Assembly (NCBI GenBank): GCA_008636095.1
Contig: VSJD01000072.1
Coordinates: 1 to 14,033, forward strand
Reading direction: 5' to 3'
Source of the DNA: Kiritimatiellota bacterium
GTDB lineage: Bacteria; Verrucomicrobiota; Kiritimatiellia; JAAZAB01
Length of the DNA: 14,033 bases
The translations under genes and the position numbers were made by a program. Shown here piece after piece: positions 1 to 5,612 of this stretch (the stretch's first letter is position 1; the number at the start of each line of letters is the position of its first letter). Under the pieces are notes generated by a model. It ran no database searches and was not told where the DNA came from. It worked only from the letters and a program-made list of their open reading frames with translations.

Positions 1-1722
1 AATGATTTCCGGTTCCAGGTGCTGTTCGCGGAAGATGATGTCCCGGCTTTTGCCGCCCCCGCGCTGGTTAGCGCCGTCGAGCGCCAGGCGGAATCGGTAA
101 GCGTCGCGGGTCTTTTCAATGCCCTTGGCCGGTTCCACCAGCTCCCAATCAGGCCGCAGGGGATGCTCGATCAAGTATTGGCGCGTTTTATCGCGCTTGT
201 TCTTGAGCGTGTAGACGGCTGTATCCACGAACTTGCGCTGGAGCGTCAGCGTGCCGCGTGTGATTTTCATGGATACAATTTCCTCCGGCTCGCTTTTACG
301 ATCCAACTTGGCTTCCCCGGCCAGGTCGAGCGCATAGGCGAGCAGGCGTTTCTCGCCGCGCTGGGTGTCGGTCAGCCGCGCATCGCCGGCATACATGCCG
401 TCTTCGAAAACGGTGACCGGGCCCTGCATCAGGAAAAGACCGGACGTATTCTCCAGTTCCACGCCGTTCAGCGGATTTTTCGGGTTGACTTGGGCATTGA
501 AAATAGAAAGCTTCTCGCCCTTGATCGTCTGGTTGACGATGGGGATCATGGCCGATTGCCGGCGGGGCAGGGTAATCGGTTCTTTCACCGCGTACTCGAA
601 CAATTCCCCCGCTTCGCGCGTGGCGGCCATGGCTTCAACGCCGCCGCCGCCCATGGCGGCCATGTTGATCTGTGGCCGGGGTGGCGCGGCCATGACGGCG
701 CCCGATGCCGCCACCATGCGCATTGACTTCCTGCCTTTGGGCGCCGCTTCTTTTTGCATTTCGGCGCCGCCGACCGTGTCGGCTGCCATGGCATCAATTG
801 AGCCCACGTCGAGTGCGCCTTCATATTCCGGCGGCGCTAAGTTCTCGTCCAAAGTCGGACGGACTACCGGCCGGCGCAGATAAATCGGGTCGTACAGGTT
901 CTGAATGAACGAGAGCGGCCGCCCTGAAACGAGTGTCAAGGTAACACCGCTCCAGTCGTCGTCGGTCATGTTCTCGACGTGCGCCCAACCTTGGAGGAAC
1001 GGGGTGCCCTTGTCGTCGAGCACTAAGCGGTAGCTGGTTTTCCAGACTGGTGCCTCCAGCATGTAGCCCGCGCGCACAAGCCGTCGTTTCTCGCCGCTGA
1101 AGGTCAGGCGCACCGTTTTCTTGCCTTGGTCATGACTGACCGCCAATACCTTAAGCGCGGCATCCAGATCGGCCTGGATGACGGGATCAAGCACCTCGAT
1201 TTCCTGGATCGCATCGAGCGAAAGGGCGCGGACGTTTTTATCGCTCATCAGGTTGAGGAATTTCTCCTCAAAGATCTCCTTGTCAACGTGCCGCTTGCGG
1301 ATTTCAACACCCACGATCATGCCGGTCCAGTCGCGGGAGGTTGCCTTGACGCGTACGTTCACCCCACGCAGGCGGTTAAGCAGGTTGCCCAGGTTGGGAT
1401 TATCGGTCAGATCCACACTGAACGACTTGAGCGTGCGGTCTACCGGGTCGCGCGACTCATAAGTCACGGCCGTGATATGTCCGTCGCCTTCGTCAATCAG
1501 GACCAGGGACTTGATCAGGTCGTTGATCTGGTCGGTCTTGAATGACAACTCGGCTTCGGCCGTCCCGGATATTTCGGCTGCGCGCTCAAAATAGGCGACG
1601 CCGCTGGTGAACAGGACCACCTGTTTCAAGGGCAGGTCCGTTTTAATTGCCTTGGCGCTGGGCGCACCGGTGACGGCCAGTGCGGTCAATGCGGCGCCGA
1701 TTCCAAGCAAAGCCTGTTTCAT
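1..1722 (-). CDS. Secreted DUF4139-like protein, 3' end missing at left edge
   Basis: The reading frame is open for 574 codons from ATG at 1722 to the window edge, so the C-terminus is missing. A strong AGGAGG (complement of 1727-1732) lies 4 nt before the ATG and fixes the start. Residues 1-24 look like a Sec signal peptide (MKQALLGIGAALTALAVTGA), so export is likely. The N-terminal part (about 30-130) has a pattern shared by uncharacterised exported proteins: a V-L-F-T-S-G-V-A-Y-F run, then D-Q-I-N-D-L, then S-R-D-P. Residues about 305-370 are a low-complexity Met/Ala/Gly linker. After it comes a beta-rich segment (Y-A-V-K-E-P-I-T-L-P) that resembles the DUF4139 fold of mucoidy-inhibitor-like proteins. 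No catalytic motif is visible and the function is unknown. It lies 87 nt downstream of the phospholipase-like gene and is probably cotranscribed. The DUF4139 assignment is from memory of the pattern. Confidence 0.75.
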   Translation of the reverse strand, partial: MKQALLGIGAALTALAVTGAPSAKAIKTDLPLKQVVLFTSGVAYFERAAEISGTAEAELSFKTDQINDLIKSLVLIDEGDGHITAVTYESRDPVDRTLKSFSVDLTDNPNLGNLLNRLRGVNVRVKATSRDWTGMIVGVEIRKRHVDKEIFEEKFLNLMSDKNVRALSLDAIQEIEVLDPVIQADLDAALKVLAVSHDQGKKTVRLTFSGEKRRLVRAGYMLEAPVWKTSYRLVLDDKGTPFLQGWAHVENMTDDDWSGVTLTLVSGRPLSFIQNLYDPIYLRRPVVRPTLDENLAPPEYEGALDVGSIDAMAADTVGGAEMQKEAAPKGRKSMRMVAASGAVMAAPPRPQINMAAMGGGGVEAMAATREAGELFEYAVKEPITLPRRQSAMIPIVNQTIKGEKLSIFNAQVNPKNPLNGVELENTSGLFLMQGPVTVFEDGMYAGDARLTDTQRGEKRLLAYALDLAGEAKLDRKSEPEEIVSMKITRGTLTLQRKFVDTAVYTLKNKRDKTRQYLIEHPLRPDWELVEPAKGIEKTRDAYRFRLALDGANQRGGGKSRDIIFREQHLEPEII

Positions 1723-1809
1723 AATGCCTCCTGGTCCCATGGGGTTGTGAAAGCAATGCTCCATAGGCAACATGCTTATCCTTTCGGGTTGTTCCGTCAA
1801 TAGGTTTTT

Positions 1810-2682
1810 TCACTGGCAAGGCCCCCCAGTGACGCACTGAAAATTCTCCAGGGGAATTCCATCCAGATAAAAGGTGACGTAGGGCCATTTGCCCTGGGAG
1901 GCGAACACGGTCGGCCGGCCGGCTTCAAGGCTGGCCCAAATATGGCTCCATGCGCCGGCCAGGTGCGCGGCGGTGTCACGGATTCCGCCGCGGGCATTGA
2001 AATAATTGCGACTACCCCAGGGCATTCGCGCTTTATAATACAAATAGGCAAAGGGCGAACCCAACGGCTCGGCTAAAATACCGGGGCGCTGCTTGCGGAT
2101 CCCACGCTGTAGATCCTGCACTGAAACGGTGATGCCTTGCTGGTCGAATACCTCCAGCAGCATCTCCCATGGATGGTTTTCCCGCAGCATGCGATAGCCG
2201 CGTTGGTGATCCATGATCGCCAAAAAATCAAAACCAGTGTCGGTGAGTTTGTTGATATTGCCGTTGAAATCATGCGCGGCCACTTGGGGTGCGAAATAGC
2301 GATCAAAATTGTTGTCGGAGAGCGCATGGGCCACGGTGCCGAAAAAATGGGCCCAGACCTTGGCGCAGTTTTCCGTGGCCCCGGGATCGGGGCAACGCTC
2401 GATCAGTGTCTGCTGGTACTGATTCAAGAAGTCGTGCCAGTGCGAAAATTCGCCGTACGCATGATTGGCGGCATACCCGCTATCGGCGAAGATACTGCCG
2501 CTGCGGTAGGCGTTTTGGTTTTTCTGCAACAGATCCTTCAGCGCAGAGGGCGGAAGGTATTCCACGGCCAGGTCGGCCATGAAAAGATGGAGTGTCATTC
2601 CACTGGCCCAGGCCGTGGAGGCCGAAAACGTGATGCCGGTGGCAGTAAGCGCTAATAATAAGTATAGATGCCTGAATCGCAT
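1810..2682 (-). CDS. Secreted zinc-dependent phospholipase C-like protein
   Basis: A 290-aa protein. AAAGGA (complement of 2691-2696) lies 8 nt upstream of the ATG. Residues 1-26 form a signal peptide with a probable cleavage after A-W-A (24-26), so the mature protein acts outside the cytoplasm. The mature part has the spacing of the zinc-dependent phospholipase C / S1-P1 nuclease fold: His32 near the mature N-terminus, Asp67 in SIFADSGY, His74, His81/His83 in EFSHWHDF, and H112-F-F-G-T-V-A-H119-A-L-S-D123, where H119 and D123 fit the zinc-ligand helix. Cys97 and Cys106 could form a disulfide. Members of this superfamily hydrolyse phosphodiesters in phospholipids, but many distant members are untested, so the substrate is uncertain. 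It is the first gene of a probable two-gene unit with the DUF4139-like gene. Confidence 0.72.
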   Translation of the reverse strand: MRFRHLYLLLALTATGITFSASTAWASGMTLHLFMADLAVEYLPPSALKDLLQKNQNAYRSGSIFADSGYAANHAYGEFSHWHDFLNQYQQTLIERCPDPGATENCAKVWAHFFGTVAHALSDNNFDRYFAPQVAAHDFNGNINKLTDTGFDFLAIMDHQRGYRMLRENHPWEMLLEVFDQQGITVSVQDLQRGIRKQRPGILAEPLGSPFAYLYYKARMPWGSRNYFNARGGIRDTAAHLAGAWSHIWASLEAGRPTVFASQGKWPYVTFYLDGIPLENFQCVTGGPCQ

Positions 2683-2713
2683 GGTATAGATCCTTTAATC
2701 TCTTGCCGGAAAT

Positions 2714-2742
2714 GTTCTACGCATAAACGACTTTTTTGGCAA
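2714..2742 (-). promoter_or_regulatory. Candidate sigma70-type promoter for the phospholipase-like gene
   Basis: On the minus strand TTGCCA (2742-2737) is followed after exactly 17 nt by TAGAAC (2719-2714). The expected start of transcription is about 25 nt upstream of the ATG at 2682, leaving room for the AAAGGA ribosome site. The -10 match is only moderate. Confidence 0.35.
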
Positions 2743-2843
2743 GCTCAAGCGGGCTGCTTATGTGGATAGAATGAGGCTGAATACTGTTAGGTCATGGCTA
2801 AAACAGCCTTAGGCTGAATCGCTTCAGGCGGGAAAAACCTAAT

Positions 2844-3074
2844 TGCTCAATAATTTAACAGGACGATAGAAGTTTGTATTATGCATATGTTTCGCTTACG
2901 GGCGATTAGCTTAGCCTGCCCAAAGCTTCGCATTGAGGCGGCCGGGCAGGTCACCCATCCTTCGTCCCGATACTCCCGACTCTCCGCGAGGTCGGGACGA
3001 GATCGGGACTACGGAGGGTTACGCAGAGCTTCACAATTTTGAGCAAGGACGGCTTTTTTGAGCATTATTGAGCA
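2844..3074. repeat. MITE-like segment bounded by 11-bp inverted repeats
   Basis: TGCTCAATAAT at 2844-2854 is repeated exactly, inverted, at 3064-3074. The 231 bp between contains nested palindromes: CCTGCCC (2915-2921) with GGGCAGG (2944-2950), and a long imperfect hairpin at 2959-3017. No open frame is present. This could be a non-autonomous mobile repeat, or two unrelated GAGCA-rich borders, since TTGAGCA also occurs near 3040. No exact target-site duplication is seen. Confidence 0.4.
2959..3017. repeat. Long GC-rich imperfect palindrome
   Basis: The left arm (2959-2980) holds CGTCCCGAT and CCCGAC. The right arm (2991-3017) holds GTCGGG and ATCGGGAC. The central TCTCCGCGAG (2981-2990) forms the loop or a smaller hairpin. 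The core GGGACTACGG (3005-3014) recurs at 8772-8781 in another intergenic region, which suggests a dispersed repeat family. Confidence 0.55.
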
Positions 3075-3083
3075 CTCTAAACC

Positions 3084-3183
3084 AATCTGCCCAAGTCACA
3101 AAATGGGCGAAATTTATCAAGGAAGAGTAGGGGAAGGGGCAGATTCAATGCCTATAAACATTGAAATTCATTAGGAAAATGAA
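3084..3183. repeat. Cluster of three hairpins upstream of the tRNA promoter
   Basis: Three perfect inverted repeats lie in a row: AATCTGCCC (3084-3092) with GGGCAGATT (3137-3145), TTCAATG (3144-3150) with CATTGAA (3159-3165), and TTCATT (3167-3172) with AATGAA (3178-3183). They could be repeat remnants or a structured transcript. No coding frame accompanies them. Confidence 0.4.
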
Positions 3184-3188
3184 ATAAA

Positions 3189-3217
3189 TTGACCCGTGCA
3201 GGGAAAGATTGTAGGAT
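3189..3217 (+). promoter_or_regulatory. Promoter of the tRNA-Val gene
   Basis: TTGACC (3189-3194) and TAGGAT (3212-3217) are separated by exactly 17 nt. Transcription would begin near 3224, about 9 nt before the first base of the tRNA. Confidence 0.6.
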
Positions 3218-3232
3218 ACATTCATTTCCGTC

Positions 3233-3309
3233 GGGCGATTAGCTCAGTTGGCTAGAGCACTACCTTGACATGGTAGGGGTCGGAGGTTCGAGCCCTCTAT
3301 CGCCCACCA
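3233..3309 (+). tRNA. tRNA-Val (anticodon GAC), CCA encoded
   Basis: The sequence folds into a full cloverleaf. The acceptor GGGCGAT pairs with ATCGCCC, the D arm is GCTC/GAGC, the anticodon stem is CTACC/GGTAG, and the loop TTGACAT gives anticodon GAC. The variable loop is GGGTC, and the T arm is GGAGG/CCTCT with loop TTCGAGC. The discriminator base is A (3306) and the genomic CCA is 3307-3309. It reads valine codons GUC and GUU. It is the only plus-strand gene in the window and has its own promoter. Confidence 0.96.
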
Positions 3310-3312
3310 GAA
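3298..3312 (+). repeat. Direct repeat copy 1 at the tRNA-Val 3' end (att-like)
   Basis: TATCGCCCACCAGAA covers the 3' acceptor strand, the CCA and three bases beyond. The same 15 bases occur at 3362-3376. Duplicated tRNA 3' ends are the usual signature of site-specific integration. Confidence 0.6.
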
Positions 3313-3317
3313 GCTAC

Positions 3318-3358
3318 GCCCGTCTGCAATCCGTCAACCGACGGATAGCATTGCGGGC
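3318..3358 (+). repeat. Hairpin between the two tRNA-end copies
   Basis: The inner stem ATCCGTC (3329-3335) pairs with GACGGAT (3340-3346) across the loop AACC. The outer stem GCCCG (3318-3322) pairs with CGGGC (3354-3358). It could help 3' processing or termination of the tRNA transcript, but no T run follows. Confidence 0.5.
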
Positions 3359-3361
3359 AGG

Positions 3362-3376
3362 TATCGCCCACCAGAA
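3362..3376 (+). repeat. Direct repeat copy 2 of the tRNA-Val 3' end (att-like)
   Basis: An exact 15-base copy of 3298-3312, 64 bp downstream. Nothing upstream of it folds as a second tRNA, so only the 3' end was duplicated. Confidence 0.6.
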
Positions 3377-3378
3377 AA

Positions 3379-3390
3379 CCACTTCGGTGG
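3379..3390 (+). terminator. Possible tRNA transcript end hairpin
   Basis: CCAC-TTCG-GTGG is a stable small hairpin with a UUCG tetraloop, preceded by AAAA and followed by CCCGCTTTAT. The lack of a real T run makes it a weak intrinsic terminator. Confidence 0.3.
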
Positions 3391-3607
3391 CCCGCTTTAT
3401 CCATTGGTAGTATTGGTCGCAATCGATATTGTGTTTATTTAGTGGCCATTCTCACCTGATTCCACGATCTTGCCCGCGGTATCCAACAGCCATCGTTGCC
3501 GTTTGATGAATTCGCCCCTCCTGAACTTCTATTCTATCATGCCCTTTTTTAAGGTTCCTTGTCGTTAATCCTCATCCTCAAAAAAACGTGAAAACGTCAT
3601 TTGCGAC
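3391..3607. other. Intergenic stretch with a possible minus-strand gene remnant
   Basis: No complete gene is seen. On the minus strand 3439-3528 is an open stretch of about 29 codons with protein-like composition (K-R-Q-R-W-L-L-D-T-A-G-K) ending at TAA (3441-3439). It has an in-frame TAG (3531-3529) upstream and no ATG/GTG/TTG start. It may be a degraded gene tail or chance. Confidence 0.35.
3580..3597 (-). terminator. Weak terminator after the four-gene operon
   Basis: On the minus strand, 10 nt after the last stop codon (3608), ACGT-TTTC-ACGT forms a 4-bp hairpin directly followed by a T run. The stem is short, so this is only a candidate end of the operon. Confidence 0.35.
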
Positions 3608-4630
3608 TCATACCTGTGCCACCAGGACCTTCTCCAGTACCGATTGGCAGTAGGTGCAACGATGGCAGGACTTATCGCACTGGGTGGTTCTTTTAAACCA
3701 ATCTGATGGAAATCTTTGGTTGTCGATTTGAGATGGGGCCAACAACGAGGCATGGCCGGGCTCCAACAGGCTCAAAAGATTCCCGCGATATGAACGGCGC
3801 GCGTAGGCGCCAATGACACCGCGCGGGTTGGAATGCATCCGTGTGGCCAACTTGACGACCTTAAACCATGGCGCGTACTGGTCAATGTCTTCGGGCCGGA
3901 TCCATGTGTTTTGGAGAAGGGATACCCAGTTGTGACGATCCTGAAAATATCGCCAGCAGACACAAGGGTTCCATTCATCAATGTTGCGGCGTCCGGCAAC
4001 CTCTTTTTCATGCGCCACCAGGTTGTCATGAAAGGTTTGGCCGGAACAAAAACGCAGGCAACCGCTGTTGGCCAGCAGTGAGAGTTTTTTGCCGTGTGCG
4101 TCAGCCCAAACTTTGAGTTCCGCGATCCGGCCGAGGTCACGGTTATAATCCCGTTGAATACAGAAGTCGTCGAAGAGGTCGGCGAGATACTCCATGCCTT
4201 TAACCGTGCCGATCCGCATATTCACGGACGCTCTGACATCTATTTTCTTAAAATGCTTTTTGATGACGCAGGCAATCAGCGGTGATGCCGTTGTTACGGT
4301 ATCCAAGCCAATGTTTTCCGAGAGGTGTTCCACCAGCGAGAGCACGAAGTTGGCCTGCTGTTGCGACACGCCATCGCCGCCCAGGCAATTTGCGTTCATG
4401 AGCAACGTCAGGCGCAGGCCCATGTTTTTAATCTGGGTCAGCTCCTTCTCGATCTGGCCTTGAGCCTCCCAATCCCGAAAACCATCCTGCCACCCCGTCG
4501 GGGAACGCCCGCTGGGGGCATCAATCCACGCAAAGTAGACTTCGGCGATATGTTCACGATAGTCTTTTACAATATCCGCAAAAGACTCAAAACCATCGCC
4601 AGCCATCTGGTAACCTACGGAGAATTTCAT
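3608..4630 (-). CDS. U32-peptidase-like protein with extra C-terminal cysteine cluster
   Basis: The protein has 340 aa from ATG at 4630. A TTG at 4645 would add five residues. Neither start has a good ribosome site, so translation may be coupled to the gene ending at 4653. Numbered from the TTG, the fold resembles the Peptidase_U32 barrel: V-R-A-S-V-N-M-R (137-144), then I-Q-R-D-Y-N-R-D-L like the LARELS segment of U32, then N-S-G-C196-L-R-F-C200, and C228/C230. In UbiU, UbiV and related U32 proteins such cysteines bind a 4Fe-4S cluster used in O2-independent hydroxylation. Cys323, 327, 330 and 333 add a CX3CX2CX2C tail that could hold a second metal site. There is no signal peptide, so it is cytoplasmic. 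It is the last gene of the IclR operon. The U32 assignment is by pattern memory; the reaction is unknown. Confidence 0.65.
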   Translation of the reverse strand: MKFSVGYQMAGDGFESFADIVKDYREHIAEVYFAWIDAPSGRSPTGWQDGFRDWEAQGQIEKELTQIKNMGLRLTLLMNANCLGGDGVSQQQANFVLSLVEHLSENIGLDTVTTASPLIACVIKKHFKKIDVRASVNMRIGTVKGMEYLADLFDDFCIQRDYNRDLGRIAELKVWADAHGKKLSLLANSGCLRFCSGQTFHDNLVAHEKEVAGRRNIDEWNPCVCWRYFQDRHNWVSLLQNTWIRPEDIDQYAPWFKVVKLATRMHSNPRGVIGAYARRSYRGNLLSLLEPGHASLLAPSQIDNQRFPSDWFKRTTQCDKSCHRCTYCQSVLEKVLVAQV

Positions 4631-4652
4631 GGAATGGTCTGTCAATAATGGG

Positions 4653-5597
4653 CTAGTTTTCGCCTGCCGTATTATTAGTCGGTCGGTCGATCAGTTCCGA
4701 AGTCAGTTTCCACGGCGTCTTTTTACGGAAAGGATTGATGAACTGGTTGCCGAGTTTTTTGCGTTGTTCGAGATGAATCATGCAGGCTCGAATACAGCCC
4801 GATGCTCCTTCCAGGGCGCGCGCGTACTCGTCATACTGCCAGGTTCGCGGCTTGCCTTGCAGGTAGGCCTTTTCATCCTGCTTGGTCACCATAAAAGGGT
4901 TGTGTTCCTTGCTGGCGCCCTGGAAGTAAAGCGCGCATTTTGGAATATCTATATCGCCCCACTCGATATCCCGTCCGGCAATGCGAACCTTGACCGTCTT
5001 ATCCTGGCTGATGCACTGCCCCGTGCAGGCCCGGGCGCAGGCCATGCAGCGATCGCAAATTTTTCCTTCAAACAGGGGGTCGGCTTCCAGCGGGGCGTCC
5101 GTCAACACGGCCGCGAACCGCTGACGGGGACCAAATTCGGGGGTCAGGAACATTTTGCTGTAACCAATCTCGCCAAGGCCCGCGCAAAACGCTGCGATGC
5201 GCAGATGAACCATTACATCCGGATTGGGTTTTTCCGGCGAAACGGGACGACTCCCGCCTGGCCCGGCGGCCAGTCGATGTTCGTTAGGAATGGGCACAGC
5301 CTCATATCCCTGGTCTTCAATCCATTTGCAGAGGTTCCACATGGTCATGGGCGCATATACCTGGTTAATGCCGCCATACCCCATGCCAAAGTAGGACGCA
5401 TAGTAAGTGCCTTCCTCAATGCCGCGCAGGCATCCCCTCAGGACACGGAATCCCATGACAATCATTGCCTTGGCATCCGGAAAAATGAACCTGGGGTCCA
5501 TTTTTTTTGGGGCCCCCTCAAACCGGTCCATCGAGGCAATACCAACCAAGTCAGCCCCCTGTTCCTTTGCATATTTTTTTACTTCACTGGTATTCAT
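4653..5597 (-). CDS. Reductive-dehalogenase/QueG-like 4Fe-4S protein, single module
   Basis: A 314-aa protein. AAAGGAA (complement of 5605-5611) lies 7 nt before the ATG. An N-terminal G-A-D-L-V-G-I (14-20) and a G-L-G-E-I-G segment (140-145) followed by L-T-P-E-F-G-P-R match the cofactor half of QueG/RdhA-type reductases. Next comes CX2CX2CX3C (C181, C184, C187, C191), a classic 4Fe-4S ligand set, but T replaces the usual proline after the last Cys and Cys195 is extra. C221, C268 and C272 likely serve a second cluster. QueG (epoxyqueuosine reductase) and RdhA are cobalamin-dependent Fe-S reductases; this protein lacks the twin-arginine signal of respiratory RdhA and would be cytoplasmic. It lies 15 nt after the tandem-module gene and is probably cotranscribed. 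The specific substrate cannot be assigned. Confidence 0.75.
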   Translation of the reverse strand: MNTSEVKKYAKEQGADLVGIASMDRFEGAPKKMDPRFIFPDAKAMIVMGFRVLRGCLRGIEEGTYYASYFGMGYGGINQVYAPMTMWNLCKWIEDQGYEAVPIPNEHRLAAGPGGSRPVSPEKPNPDVMVHLRIAAFCAGLGEIGYSKMFLTPEFGPRQRFAAVLTDAPLEADPLFEGKICDRCMACARACTGQCISQDKTVKVRIAGRDIEWGDIDIPKCALYFQGASKEHNPFMVTKQDEKAYLQGKPRTWQYDEYARALEGASGCIRACMIHLEQRKKLGNQFINPFRKKTPWKLTSELIDRPTNNTAGEN

Positions 5598-5612
5598 TGC
5601 ATATTTCCTTTC

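Larger units (their letters stand above)
2683..3188. other. Non-coding, repeat-rich intergenic region
   Basis: I see no believable coding frame here. Besides the probable phospholipase promoter, the stretch contains CAGCC-TTA-GGCTG (2804-2816), a direct repeat AGGCTGAAT (2774-2782 and 2811-2819), the inverted-repeat-bounded segment 2844-3074, and a run of hairpins at 3084-3183 just before the tRNA promoter. Confidence 0.7.

Noticed and set aside
19..726. A 235-codon plus-strand open frame at the left edge
   Set aside because: It is antisense to the DUF4139-like gene, whose frame stays open for 574 codons with a signal peptide and a strong ribosome site.
2959..3017. CRISPR array in the repeat-rich region
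   Set aside because: The repeats are inverted and nested, without regular direct repeats or spacers.
3439..3528. Small minus-strand gene downstream of the tRNA
   Set aside because: The open stretch has no start codon and an in-frame stop upstream, so it is at most a remnant.
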